Shown here one piece after another: positions 7,707-18,048 of a stretch of DNA of 64,000 nucleotides. The stretch's first letter is position 1. Each line of letters opens with the position of its first letter. The position numbers and the translations under genes were made by a program. Origin of the DNA: Corynebacterium sp. (GTDB lineage: Bacteria; Actinomycetota; Actinomycetes; Mycobacteriales; Mycobacteriaceae). Under the pieces are notes generated by a model. That model was not told where the DNA came from. It ran no database searches and saw only the letters and a program-made list of their open reading frames with translations. The stretch spans positions 1-64,000 of the forward strand of contig NZ_JAUNLP010000007.1 of NCBI RefSeq assembly GCF_030532195.1, written 5' to 3'.

Positions 7707-9092
7707 CTAAATGCCGTTGATCGAAGCCAGGAAGATGGCCTCACCAATGGCGATATCGCGAATCTCATTTGGATCGACCGATTCATCGGCGGAGTGAATG
7801 CGAGCCTGCGGTTCCTCTACGCCGTAGAGAGCGATATCAGCGTCTGGAACAGCCTCAAGCAAAGTGGCGCACAGCGGGATGGAAGCGCCCTCGCCCAAGG
7901 TGGCGGTCTCCTTGCCGTAGGCTGCCGAAAGACTGTCGGACACCAGCTGGACAACCTCGCCCTCCACATTCGCGCGGAACGGATTGGCCAGCTCATCGCG
8001 CTCGACCGTGACCTTCACACCCCACGGAGCATGTGCACGCAGATGGTTTTCCAGTGCCTCCTGAGCCTCGGCCGGGTCAACGCCACCTGGGATGCGGAAG
8101 TTAATGTGCGCCTTCGCCGTCGCCGGAATGGCATTGACAGCATTCGTCGCCGGCGGGCAGTCGATGCCGGTGACAATGACGGAGGGGCGTGCCCATGTCA
8201 GGTCCGATACGGAGGTGTTGTCATCGCTGATTAGGTCAACGCTGTCCAGCACGCCCGCATCAGCGCGGAAGGTCTCCGGATCGTATTCAAGGCCCTCCCA
8301 GCGCTGGCTGCAGTCCAGGCCGTCGATAGAGGTAAAGCCGTTTTCATCGCGCAGACTATCGAGCATGCGAATAAGTGCCGCCAGCGCATCCGGGGCAGCG
8401 CCGCCGAACATGCCGGAGTGCACAGGCCCCTCCAGGGCGTCCACTCGAACCTCGACATCGGCAGTGCCACGCAGAGTGGTCACCAGAGTCGGCTGGCCAA
8501 CTTCCGCGTTGCCGACATCCGCAATGAGGATGACATCGGCGTCGAAAAGCGCCGGCTGCGTGGCGATGAGATTATTAAGGCCCGCAGAACCGCGCTCCTC
8601 CGAGCCCTCCACAATAATCTTGATGTTCGGCATCTCGACCTGGTCGGATATAGCGTCGTCACGCAGCGCGCGAAGTGCGGCGAGGTGCATGACGACGTTG
8701 CCCTTGCAGTCTGCGGTACCGCGGCCGTACCAGCGGCCATCGCGCTCATCGAGCGTCCACGGGTCGGCCGTCCACGCGGATTCGTCGCCGGCCGGCTGGA
8801 CGTCGTAATGGGAGTAGAGCAGTACGGTCTTCGCGCTTTCCGACGATCCGGGGACGAAACCCGACAGCGCAATCGAGCCGTCGACGGTGTGATGGTGCTC
8901 GAGCTCAATGCCGAGCTCGGCGTACATGTCGGTGACGGCCTGAGCAGCGTCGATGCAGGCCTGCTTCGTTTCCGCGGTGCCGTGCACGGAAGGGTAGGAC
9001 ACCAGCTTGGTCAGCTGGGTGCGGATGGTGTCGCGCTGCGCGCTGATGTGGTCGCGCAGCGAGTCCGTGAGTTCCTTATTAATAATGCTCAT
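7707..9092 (-). CDS. M20-family metallopeptidase (dipeptidase)
   Basis: Cytoplasmic di-zinc peptidase of the M20/ArgE-DapE family, about 461 aa. Metal-site and catalytic motifs are visible: SHYDVQPAG (His and Asp), GRGTADCKG (bridging Asp) and EGSEERGS (catalytic Glu pair). A dimerisation (lid) domain follows. Family members hydrolyse dipeptides or N-acyl amino acids, and the precise substrate cannot be read from sequence. I chose the ATG at 9092. A GTG at 9113 would add seven residues. No strong ribosome site precedes either. It stands alone, back to back with groEL. Confidence 0.88.
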   Translation of the reverse strand: MSIINKELTDSLRDHISAQRDTIRTQLTKLVSYPSVHGTAETKQACIDAAQAVTDMYAELGIELEHHHTVDGSIALSGFVPGSSESAKTVLLYSHYDVQPAGDESAWTADPWTLDERDGRWYGRGTADCKGNVVMHLAALRALRDDAISDQVEMPNIKIIVEGSEERGSAGLNNLIATQPALFDADVILIADVGNAEVGQPTLVTTLRGTADVEVRVDALEGPVHSGMFGGAAPDALAALIRMLDSLRDENGFTSIDGLDCSQRWEGLEYDPETFRADAGVLDSVDLISDDNTSVSDLTWARPSVIVTGIDCPPATNAVNAIPATAKAHINFRIPGGVDPAEAQEALENHLRAHAPWGVKVTVERDELANPFRANVEGEVVQLVSDSLSAAYGKETATLGEGASIPLCATLLEAVPDADIALYGVEEPQARIHSADESVDPNEIRDIAIGEAIFLASINGI

Positions 9093-9140
9093 GAGCGACC
9101 AGTCTAGGCGCACAATAGTCGTGCTGTCAGGCTCGTAAAC

Positions 9141-9167
9141 CTTGCACTCGAAGGGGTTGAGTGCTAG
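9141..9167. promoter_or_regulatory. CIRCE operator, upstream copy
   Basis: CTTGCACTC-N9-GAGTGCTAG, close to the HrcA-binding CIRCE consensus TTAGCACTC-N9-GAGTGCTAA. It is the more degenerate of two copies in front of groEL. Confidence 0.8.
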
Positions 9168-9176
9168 AAAAGTGAA

Positions 9177-9203
9177 TTAGCACTTGCTTTAACTGAGTGC
9201 TAA
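9177..9203. promoter_or_regulatory. CIRCE operator, groEL-proximal copy
   Basis: TTAGCACTT-N9-GAGTGCTAA differs from the CIRCE consensus by one base. With the copy at 9141 it indicates HrcA repression and heat-shock induction of groEL. Confidence 0.9.
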
Positions 9204-9219
9204 CAAATTCAACGACAAA

Positions 9220-9249
9220 CGTGTTGATACAAGTCGTGTTGATACAAGT
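9220..9249 (+). repeat. Perfect 15-bp tandem duplication in the groEL upstream region
   Basis: CGTGTTGATACAAGT is present twice with no spacer (9220-9234, 9235-9249). It lies between the CIRCE sites and the groEL start, so it probably duplicates part of a promoter. The TTGATA and TACAGT hexamers in it are promoter-like but not optimally spaced. Confidence 0.6.
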
Positions 9250-9334
9250 ACAGTGTTGACTCCGGTGATGGAGAGGGCGGCGCTTCCCTCAAATCACATG
9301 CCGTCGCGGGCACCTGGGTCAACTTTCCATGTAA

Positions 9335-10996
<1,662 letters not shown>

Positions 10997-11050
10997 TCTA
11001 GGAGTACCTAGCTGACATCCAGCTGGTTGCTGGCTGGCTGAGCTTTTGGG

Positions 11051-11092
11051 GCGCCGATGGGATCAATTTGGTTCCATCGGCGCTTTTGTTTT
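11051..11092 (+). terminator. Intrinsic terminator of groEL
   Basis: Stem GCGCCGATGG/CCATCGGCGC with an AT-rich loop (11051-11083) is followed by TTTTGTTTT, about 55 bp after the groEL stop. Confidence 0.9.
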
Positions 11093-11565
11093 GGCTCGCT
11101 AAAAGCCCAGGTCGCGGCCGTCGTAAAGCGTGAAAACAGCGCCAAACATGCGAGTCTGCGTCATTTACTGGTTTGTGGACGGCTTTAACCGATACTTTGG
11201 GGTCTGTGGCGGCGCCGGTAGGGCTCAAATTAACAGTTAATGAGGTGTACCAGGTGGGGGAGAGTCATCCCGCGAAAAAGAAGTATTAAGTCCCCGAACC
11301 CACCCTCGTTGCAACAGATGCCTCAGCGCTCGGTAGTGACAAATAATCGATAATCTTTACTCATGTACGCGATTCTGAGGACTGTCAGTAATAGGATCCT
11401 GCCGCCTCAGTACAGGTGAGTGAGATCTCGGTGTCTCTTTTAGGGCCAGAGACGGGCCGTCACGCTCGCCGACAATCTAGTTGCAACTACCGACTTACTT
11501 CGAATGTAGCGGAAAACTGTTCAGTGCTAGGCCGCAGCGCAAGACCGCTGCGTCAGATCTCTGGC
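11093..11565. other. 473-bp gap without a recognisable gene
   Basis: Between the groEL terminator and the DIP1984-family gene no ORF with family support is visible on either strand. A short GTCTC/GAGAC inverted repeat occurs near 11431-11455. It could hold a small RNA, but nothing supports that directly. Confidence 0.4.
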
Positions 11566-12060
11566 TTACTCGGCTGGTTTGTTGTCGGCCTCGATAAGCT
11601 CAGTCGACCAGTTCACCTGCTGGACACGAGTGTCCAAACTGCGGTATTCCTTTGCTGCCTGGTCAGCCTTCTTGCGAAGTGACTGAATGTCCACAGTGGA
11701 GACATACCGGATTTCGGAGGCCGAGTAACGGTCGCGTCGCGCTGAACCTTCGTCGGCCACGGAAGTGTAGAACTGCCGCTGGGAGAGCAAGTGATCACGC
11801 TTCGCAAGTGCGTCGCTAAGCGTCGTGCCGTCGAATGCGGTGGCGGAATTCGTGGTGTTGATGGAGCGAACCAGCCACTCGAAGCGAACCATCAGGCGTT
11901 CGGCCTCGGCGATGAGCTCCTGCGGATTTTCATCAGGTGTATCGCCTTCCTGCACCTGCGCGACAAGTGCTAGACGACGCTTAACTTCTGCAAGCCGGTC
12001 GGCTGTCTCTGCCCGTGAGGCAAGTGCTTCGGATAACAACATACTTTTCACTGTAGACAT
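11566..12060 (-). CDS. DIP1984 family protein
   Basis: 164-aa soluble, largely helical protein of the DIP1984 family (once called septicolysin-like). Characteristic stretches are LIAEAERLMVRFEWLVRSINTTN, LSDALAKRDHLLSQRQFY and the C-terminal VQQVNWSTEL. No signal peptide or membrane segment is seen. The first part (residues 5-60) and residues 130-155 look like coiled coil. Function is not established. The chosen start is the internal ATG (MSTVKSMLLSEAL). An in-frame upstream start would add 28 atypical residues. The gene is divergent from ppk2. Confidence 0.85.
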   Translation of the reverse strand: MSTVKSMLLSEALASRAETADRLAEVKRRLALVAQVQEGDTPDENPQELIAEAERLMVRFEWLVRSINTTNSATAFDGTTLSDALAKRDHLLSQRQFYTSVADEGSARRDRYSASEIRYVSTVDIQSLRKKADQAAKEYRSLDTRVQQVNWSTELIEADNKPAE

Positions 12061-12175
12061 CGGGAGCCTGAACAGGGGCGGAAATCTCCCCTCATAATCG
12101 GGAATGAATCTTGATGAATGCTGGGAAATTGCTGGTAAGGACACCCTCTTGGGGGACGTATCGCGGAATTATTCA

Positions 12176-12189
12176 GTAAGATTAACGGT
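12176..12189 (+). promoter_or_regulatory. Leaderless -10 element of ppk2
   Basis: TAAGAT stands about 7 bp before the ATG and no Shine-Dalgarno sequence is present, so the transcript probably begins at or next to the start codon. Confidence 0.5.
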
Positions 12190-13089
12190 ATGGCTGACAA
12201 GAATGAAGAGGAATTCCACATCGTCGATTTGGCGAAGACCGAAGGTTACGTCGTCGATGACTCTGATGAGGACGATCCGGTACTGGTCACCCCAGACGGT
12301 GAGCGGGTTGATACTTGGCGCGATGGCTACCCGTATGATGAGCGAATGACTCGCAAGGAATACGAGTCGATTAAGAGGAAGCTGCAGATTGAGCTTCTGA
12401 AGTGGCAGAACTGGACCAAGGAAACTGGTCAGAAGCACATCATCCTCTTCGAAGGCCGTGACGCCGCCGGTAAGGGCGGTACTATTAAGCGTTTCAATGA
12501 GCACCTGAACCCGCGTGGTGCTCGCACTGTTGCACTGGAAAAGCCGTCTCCTCGTGAGTCCACTTCGTGGTACTTCCAGCGTTACATTGAACACTTCCCA
12601 TGTGCTGGTGAGATTGTCTTCTTTGACCGCTCTTGGTACAACCGCTCTGGTGTTGAGCGCGTGATGGGTTTCTGTACTGAGTCGCAGCACGCAGAGTTCC
12701 TGCGTGAGGTTCCGATGCTGGAGAACATGATTTTGGGCTCCGGCATTTCGCTGACCAAGCTGTGGTTCTCCGTGACTCAGAAGGAGCAGCGCACCCGCTT
12801 TGCAATCCGCCAGGTTGACCCAGTGCGTCAGTGGAAGCTCTCTCCGATGGATCTCGCTTCGCTGGATCGCTGGGATGACTACACCCGCGCCAAGGAAGAG
12901 CAGTTCCGCTACACGGACACCGATGAGTCTCCATGGATCACCATTAAGTCCAACGACAAGAAGCGTGCCCGCATTAACGCAATGCGTTACGTGCTCAGCA
13001 AGTTCGAGTACACGGAGAAGGACCACGAGTTGGTCGGTACTCCGGATCCGAAGATTGTGAAGCGTGGCCGTGACCAGATTGGTGACTAG
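12190..13089 (+). CDS. ppk2: Polyphosphate kinase 2
   Basis: PPK2-family kinase, 299 aa, which transfers phosphate between polyphosphate and nucleoside di- or triphosphates. Walker A is FEGRDAAGKGGTIKRF (about residues 80-95). Walker B/DRSWYNRSGVERVMGF is near 142-160. The lid segment QKEQRTRFAIRQVDPVRQWKLSPMD follows. Single-domain length fits class I PPK2. The N-terminus is acidic. No operon partner is visible, and the start looks leaderless. The direction (polyP use versus synthesis) cannot be told from sequence. Confidence 0.93.
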   Translation: MADKNEEEFHIVDLAKTEGYVVDDSDEDDPVLVTPDGERVDTWRDGYPYDERMTRKEYESIKRKLQIELLKWQNWTKETGQKHIILFEGRDAAGKGGTIKRFNEHLNPRGARTVALEKPSPRESTSWYFQRYIEHFPCAGEIVFFDRSWYNRSGVERVMGFCTESQHAEFLREVPMLENMILGSGISLTKLWFSVTQKEQRTRFAIRQVDPVRQWKLSPMDLASLDRWDDYTRAKEEQFRYTDTDESPWITIKSNDKKRARINAMRYVLSKFEYTEKDHELVGTPDPKIVKRGRDQIGD

Positions 13090-13549
13090 TTACAACTTCT
13101 AATCGGCTCAGCGATTGCGATCGTTGTAGGTTGTGGCCTATTCATTTCGGGCCGATTTCAGGCTGTGGCGCTGGCGGGGAAACGGCAGAGGCGCAATCGG
13201 TTGGTGTTAGTAAGCCACGCAGGTTGAGCAGGCTCCTGTGCTACTGCTATGTCGAATCCCACTCCTCCATCAGATGTGGTGTGGGATGCCTCCGCAGCTC
13301 CTTCACCGCTCAGTCGATGCCATGCCGGTAATGAGCCTCGGGCATGGTTCTGACGGAAAGTACTATTACGCTGCAGTGAAATCGCGGTCAGGAAACATTA
13401 CTTGTCAGTTGTGGAACGACTCAGGTTTTGACCGTTGAACATCCCCAAATCTGCAGATAGCGCTGATTGGCCACAAAGCGTTGATTGCTCCTTTGAAAAT
13501 TGAGGCGCGTTGGAACTATCAGGCGTTTGCGAGCAATACGCCCCAAGTT

Positions 13550-13615
13550 AGTGACTAGGTTTATGGCAGGAAGCTGCATAAAAAATGCAGTTCAAATGCC
13601 ATAAACCTAGTCACT
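13550..13615. repeat. Inverted pair of the dispersed 19-bp repeat
   Basis: AGTGACTAGGTTTATGGCA (13550-13568) and its exact complement TGCCATAAACCTAGTCACT (13597-13615) face each other across 28 bp. That spacer itself contains a smaller hairpin (CTGCAT/ATGCAG at 13574-13590). A TTTCTTTTTT run follows, so transcripts could terminate here. The same sequence recurs elsewhere in the window. Confidence 0.85.
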
Positions 13616-13660
13616 TTCTTTTTTGGTACTTGTTTATCCCTTTGTAGACCACGCCGAACT

Positions 13661-13675
13661 GGGAGGGGGGGAGGG
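13661..13675 (+). other. G-quadruplex motif
   Basis: GGGAGGGGGGGAGGG can be read as four GGG runs with single-base loops, the most stable G4 pattern. It lies between the cruciform repeat and the DyP peroxidase gene. Confidence 0.6.
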
Positions 13676-13723
13676 CACTGCGTATGAACGAAATAGGCCG
13701 ATGACCACCCAGTTTCACATTTG

Positions 13724-13764
13724 CTCTTAGCGTCGCCAGCTGAACGCAGAACAGACGCTGAGAG
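13724..13764 (-). terminator. Hairpin downstream of the DyP peroxidase
   Basis: An 11-bp stem with one G-T pair (CTCTTAGCGTC / GACGCTGAGAG) lies about 13 bp past the minus-strand stop. There is no strong T-run, so intrinsic termination is only likely. Confidence 0.5.
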
Positions 13765-13776
13765 TAAAAGTGGCTC

Positions 13777-14898
13777 CTACCCCTCAATCAGTTCCTGACC
13801 CCAGTAGGAATCCGGGGTCGTGCCGGGGGCAATCCAGTACACAGCAGAGCCGATGTGGCGGTTCCACTCATTGAGCAGGTCACCGCGGTCCAGGCGAGCC
13901 TGAATTGCGCTGAACTGGTTGTCCGGGTTCTTCTGGAATGCAATCCAGACTAGGCCAACGTTTGGCCCTTCGAATGGGAAGGCCGGCTCACCAGGCTGGT
14001 CCTCGTAGGCAAAGGCGCGGCGACGCAGAGCGTCGTCAGGCTGGCCCTCCTGCTCACGGGAAAGTGCCAGGTGAGATTGGCGGTGAATTAGGTACTCGCC
14101 ATTTTCATCGACGGCGTCCATGTCCTCTTCGTCGAACTCGTCATCGCCGCCGGAAAGCGGTGCACCAGTGTGGAAGTCACGGCCGATAACAATGGAGCGC
14201 TCGTCAGTGTCGAGCTCATCCCAGCCATTGAGGTCAAGCGCAATACGGCGAACGACCATGATGCAGGAATTGTTGATGGCCTTGTCCTCGGAGTCAATCC
14301 ACACCTGCTCGGCCCACTCTTCTTCAGTGGAGGGATTGACCGTGCCGTCGAGCTGACCGAGCGGATTACGCGGGGTAGCGCCGTGCGGCTGCGAACCCCA
14401 CGCGTAGGAAAAGCCCTTCTGGAACCACTTCACGGTTGCCCACGGGGCAGCGCTCTTTTCCAGCAGGCGGGCTGCGGCAGAGGTAGTGGCGAGGTCATCA
14501 CAGCACAGCTGCAGAGCGAAGTCGGACTGACCCCACTCCGGGCGAAGCATGTCGTGCTGGAATGCCGGAATATCATGCAGGCCAGCCGGCTTGCGCTCTG
14601 GCTTGCCCAGGATGTCGAAGATGCGCTCACCAAAACCGGCGGTAATGGTCAGGTTGGCAGTGGCTGCGACCATCTCCGGCTCCAGGTACCCCTCGATGTC
14701 CTGGCCCTGGGTGAGGCGGCGGGCGACGTCGGTAAGCGTGGAGAACAAATCCTTTAGGCCTGCTGCGTCGACGCCGTCCTTGAGATCGAATGCGATGAGG
14801 CGAAGATGTGCCTGGCCTGGCTGCTCAATGCCGGACTGAACAGGGGCATCGAACGGAATCTTGGCACCCTTCAGCGGGGTTTCGGAAGCCTGTGTCAT
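13777..14898 (-). CDS. DyP-type peroxidase
   Basis: Haem peroxidase of the dye-decolourising family, 373 aa, using H2O2 to oxidise bulky substrates. The family GxxDG motif is present as LGQLDGTVN (about residue 181). A candidate proximal His lies in LIHRQSHLALSR (about 268-275), and the C-terminal half has the GLVWIAFQKNPDNQF core. No Tat or Sec signal is visible, so it should be cytoplasmic or encapsulin-loaded, but no encapsulin gene is adjacent. TAGGAGTG provides a good ribosome site before the ATG. It differs from Tat-exported EfeB forms by this lack of a leader. Confidence 0.92.
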   Translation of the reverse strand: MTQASETPLKGAKIPFDAPVQSGIEQPGQAHLRLIAFDLKDGVDAAGLKDLFSTLTDVARRLTQGQDIEGYLEPEMVAATANLTITAGFGERIFDILGKPERKPAGLHDIPAFQHDMLRPEWGQSDFALQLCCDDLATTSAAARLLEKSAAPWATVKWFQKGFSYAWGSQPHGATPRNPLGQLDGTVNPSTEEEWAEQVWIDSEDKAINNSCIMVVRRIALDLNGWDELDTDERSIVIGRDFHTGAPLSGGDDEFDEEDMDAVDENGEYLIHRQSHLALSREQEGQPDDALRRRAFAYEDQPGEPAFPFEGPNVGLVWIAFQKNPDNQFSAIQARLDRGDLLNEWNRHIGSAVYWIAPGTTPDSYWGQELIEG

Positions 14899-15032
14899 TC
14901 GAGGTCACTCCTAGAAAAAGAGGTGGGATGAATTGCCTTTATGACTACGAGCATAATCACATTTGTGCAGGTGCGGAGGGCACAAAAGTGAACGATTTTG
15001 TTCGAACTTTTGAATATCCCCCGGTAACTCAA

Positions 15033-16754
15033 CTACCCCTTAATCCGCACCTTCTCACCCTCCCAGGCCAGGTCGCGCAGTTCGTTCTTGCGTACCTTGC
15101 CCGTGGAGGTGCGCGGTAGCTCATCAATCACCACCACATCGCGGGGAATCTTGTAACCCGCGATGTGGGCGCGGCAGTGCGCAATCACAACATCGGCCAC
15201 CCGCTTGTTGTGCTCGGCGACTTCCTCCTCGGTGCCATTGCAGCAAGCTTCCGGCCGCAGCACCACGTAGGCACGTGGCCGCTCACCCCACTTGTCATCC
15301 GGGACGCCGATGACGGCGCAGTCGGATACATCTGGGTAGCTGACCACCGCCTGTTCTACCTCGATGGTGGAGATGTTCTCACCACCGGAGACAATGACAT
15401 CTTTGGCACGGTCGAGCAGCTGAATATAGCCATCGGGATGCATAACTCCCAGGTCACCGGTGTGAAACCAGCCACCGCGGAAGGCGTACTCAGTGGCCTC
15501 GGGATCCTTGAAATATCCATTCATGACGCCGTTTCCGGTCATGATGATTTCACCAATCGTGGCACCGTCGTGAGGCACGTCAATCAGCGGCGCGTCGAGT
15601 GCGTCTGTCTGTCCGACGATGCGCACGTCCTGGTTCGTCACGGTGGCCACACCCTGGCGCGCCTTCAGCACGGCACGGCGGCGCACGGTCATGTCCTTCC
15701 AGTCCGGCTGCGATTCGCAGACGGTAAACGGGCCGTAGGACTCAGTCAGGCCGTAGACGTGCGTGATTTCCACACCGATGTTCTCGCAGCGCGTGATGAT
15801 GGTCGGGCTCGGCGGCGCGCCGGCGGTCATGATGCGCAGGTTGGTCACGCGACGCTTGTTGTCATCGTCGACAAGTGTGGTCAGCACCGCCGGCGCACCG
15901 CACATCGCCGTGACACCCTCCTCCAGAATCAGGCGCCACATCTCGGGGCCGCGAACGGCGCGAATCGCCACTTGGCGCGCGCTCGTCGACATCGCAGCCC
16001 AGCCCGTACACCAGCCAGAACAGTGGAACATCGGCAGCGTCCACAGGTAGACGGTGTAGTGGTCAAAGTGCATCGTCTGCACCTGCCCCAGCGCATTCAG
16101 GTACGCGCCGCGGTGCGTGTAGACCACGCCCTTCGGCTTGCCCGTCGTGCCCGAGGTGTAGTTAATGGCAATGGGGTCATGCTCGTCATCGACGGTGTAG
16201 GGCAGGTTGGGGCGATCTTTTTCACGCTTTACGACGCCGTCGCCAGCCAAGTACTGACTAAAAGTCGCCGCCTGAATATTCTCCGCCTGGTGACCGGCGG
16301 TGTCAGTCACATCGGGCTCGATGCCCTTTTCATCGGCAATATAGATGACTTGCCTCAGCAGGTGACCAATCGTCGGTAGTACCTTGTCAATCAGCGGTTT
16401 TTCACCGAGCAGGGTAGTGATCTCGGAGTGGCTGAGAATGTACTCGACTTCTTTGGCTGCCAAGCGAGTGTTAATGGCTACCACCACGCCGCCGGCCAGT
16501 GGAATGGCAAACTGTGCCAACAGGGCTTCGTAGCTGTTGGCTGCCAATACGCCGACGCGGTCGTTTTTCTTCAGGCCGTCGTCGATAAGCGCGTGCGCGA
16601 ATGCCTGAGCATCCGCTGCCATCTCGGCGAAGGTGATGCGGCGAGGGCCGTCGACGAAGCCGACCTTGTTCGGGTGGACGCGGGCGCTGCGCTCGAGGAA
16701 TCGCAGTGGTGTAACGGGCAAATCTAGACCATTTTTGTTAGGGAAATAAGACAT
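15033..16754 (-). CDS. AMP-forming acyl-CoA synthetase
   Basis: ANL-superfamily ligase of 573 aa that activates a carboxylic acid with ATP and transfers it to CoA. The P-loop YTSGTTGKPKGVVYTHRGAYLN is at about residue 195. The GWFHTGDLGVMHPDGYIQLLDRAKDVIVSGGENI hinge region and the catalytic Lys in PRTSTGKVRKNEL (about 555) are intact. It resembles FadD-like acyl-activating enzymes acting on medium-chain or unusual acids, but the substrate cannot be named. A TACTCT -10 hexamer 7 bp before the ATG suggests a leaderless start. It belongs to a run of minus-strand accessory genes. Confidence 0.9.
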   Translation of the reverse strand: MSYFPNKNGLDLPVTPLRFLERSARVHPNKVGFVDGPRRITFAEMAADAQAFAHALIDDGLKKNDRVGVLAANSYEALLAQFAIPLAGGVVVAINTRLAAKEVEYILSHSEITTLLGEKPLIDKVLPTIGHLLRQVIYIADEKGIEPDVTDTAGHQAENIQAATFSQYLAGDGVVKREKDRPNLPYTVDDEHDPIAINYTSGTTGKPKGVVYTHRGAYLNALGQVQTMHFDHYTVYLWTLPMFHCSGWCTGWAAMSTSARQVAIRAVRGPEMWRLILEEGVTAMCGAPAVLTTLVDDDNKRRVTNLRIMTAGAPPSPTIITRCENIGVEITHVYGLTESYGPFTVCESQPDWKDMTVRRRAVLKARQGVATVTNQDVRIVGQTDALDAPLIDVPHDGATIGEIIMTGNGVMNGYFKDPEATEYAFRGGWFHTGDLGVMHPDGYIQLLDRAKDVIVSGGENISTIEVEQAVVSYPDVSDCAVIGVPDDKWGERPRAYVVLRPEACCNGTEEEVAEHNKRVADVVIAHCRAHIAGYKIPRDVVVIDELPRTSTGKVRKNELRDLAWEGEKVRIKG

Positions 16755-16836
16755 GTGAACAAGAGTAAATGTTTCAGGCTAGAGACGCGAGGGTTTTCTC
16801 AGAATAGGCCCGAAATTCACTGGTGTTCACAGGTTT

Positions 16837-17931
16837 TCAGTTGTGGTTGTTGAGCTCTCGGCGAATGGCAATCGCCGCATCGCGGCCAGCTCTGTTGGCG
16901 CCAACCGTCGAGGCCGATGGGCCATAGCCCACCAAGAAAATCCGCGGATCGGCGACGACTCGCGGTGGGTCCATCGCAATCCCGCCGGAGCTATTGCGCA
17001 GGCGAAGCGGCGCAAGATGTCGCATTTCCCAGCGAAAACCCGTGCCAAAGATAACGGCATCGAAATCCAGATGCTCACCCTCGGCAGTGAAAACGCCAGT
17101 GGCATCCATGCGCGTGAACATGGGGTGTGGTACGAGTACGCCGCGTTTGCGAGCGTCAATGAGATAGGGGTTCCACACCAACCCCGTCACCGACACAACG
17201 GACTGTGGCGGCAGACCGTCATGCACGCGCTTATCGACGGCAGCCACCGATTCTCGGCCATCAAAGTTGTCGTTGTATTCGGGTGGGCGACGAGTAAACC
17301 ACGTGGTCGTGGCGACTTTCGAGACCTCGGCTAGGTGCTCTGTCGCGGAGATACCAGCGCCGACGATGGCGACCTTTTGGTCGCGGAAATCCTCCGCGCG
17401 TGTGTAGGTCTGTGTATGGATTATGCGTCCCTGAAACGTTTCCATTCCGGGGATATATGGCACGTGTGGGCGAGTCCAGGTGCCGGTGGCGTTGATGAGG
17501 TAGGAGGAGGTGATGGTGGAGTCGTCGTCAAGCGAGGTGAGCAGGCGGTTGTCGGCTGCGTTTTCCACGGACATTGCGGTGATGGGACGGCGAACGCGCA
17601 GATTGTTGCGCTTTTCAAACTCGCTGAAGTATTCCACCAAGGTCGTGGAGGCCTTGGCATGCGGGGAGATGGTTTTCTGTGGCATGCCAGGTAGGTCGTA
17701 GATACCGTTGACCGTTTCCATGGTCAGCGAATCCCAGCGGTGCTGCCACGCGCCACCGGGGCCGGGGTTGGCGTCGACAATGTCGAAGGTGGGGGTCTGG
17801 GTGCTCGTGTCCGGGCGGAGTTTGGTCTGCTCGAATCCGCGCTTTTGTAGGTTGTAGGCAGCGGAAAGGCCTGCTTGACCGGCACCGATGATGAGGACAT
17901 CGACGTCTGTGTGGGAAGCCGCGGAGTTCAT
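16837..17931 (-). CDS. FAD-dependent NAD(P)-binding oxidoreductase
   Basis: 364-aa flavoprotein of the pyridine-nucleotide/flavin-monooxygenase type. The N-terminal FAD site is VDVLIIGAGQAGLSAAYNLQ (about 11-30). A second dinucleotide fold KVAIVGAGISATEHL lies near residue 188, and a GTGFR(W) element is near the C-terminus. Related proteins are annotated as monooxygenases or as flavoproteins 'involved in K+ transport', and neither role is shown here. The start has both a GGAGG close to the ATG and a TATGGT hexamer, so it may be leaderless. The gene follows the NRPS terminator on the same strand. Confidence 0.85.
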   Translation of the reverse strand: MNSAASHTDVDVLIIGAGQAGLSAAYNLQKRGFEQTKLRPDTSTQTPTFDIVDANPGPGGAWQHRWDSLTMETVNGIYDLPGMPQKTISPHAKASTTLVEYFSEFEKRNNLRVRRPITAMSVENAADNRLLTSLDDDSTITSSYLINATGTWTRPHVPYIPGMETFQGRIIHTQTYTRAEDFRDQKVAIVGAGISATEHLAEVSKVATTTWFTRRPPEYNDNFDGRESVAAVDKRVHDGLPPQSVVSVTGLVWNPYLIDARKRGVLVPHPMFTRMDATGVFTAEGEHLDFDAVIFGTGFRWEMRHLAPLRLRNSSGGIAMDPPRVVADPRIFLVGYGPSASTVGANRAGRDAAIAIRRELNNHN

Positions 17932-17968
17932 ACCTCCACCATAGCGAATGTTGTTGACCTGGCAACAA

Positions 17969-18015
17969 AAAAGAGGGCGGACACAACACAGTCCATGCTG
18001 TGCTGCATCCGCCCC
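17969..18015 (-). terminator. Intrinsic terminator of the NRPS-like gene
   Basis: On the minus strand a GGGGCGGATGCAGCACAG / CTGTGTTGTGTCCGCCC stem with a 6-nt loop is followed by CTCTTTTTT. It ends the MarR-NRPS transcription unit. Confidence 0.88.
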
Positions 18016-18048
18016 TTTTGGAAGGAGTTCGAGCTCTCCAGAGTGTGC

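Larger units (their letters stand above)
13090..13776. other. 687-bp gene-poor gap with repeats and a G4 motif
   Basis: No complete gene is supported. The gap holds a possible gene remnant (about 13322-13438), a nested inverted repeat (13550-13615), a G-quadruplex motif (13661-13675) and a hairpin next to the DyP gene (13724-13764). Confidence 0.5.

Noticed and set aside
10998..11228. 76-codon minus-strand frame downstream of groEL
   Set aside because: It runs through the groEL terminator hairpin and has no family similarity.
13640..13680. 6C RNA candidate from the C-run on the minus strand
   Set aside because: Only one C-rich loop and no paired two-stem structure; a G4 motif explains the run better.
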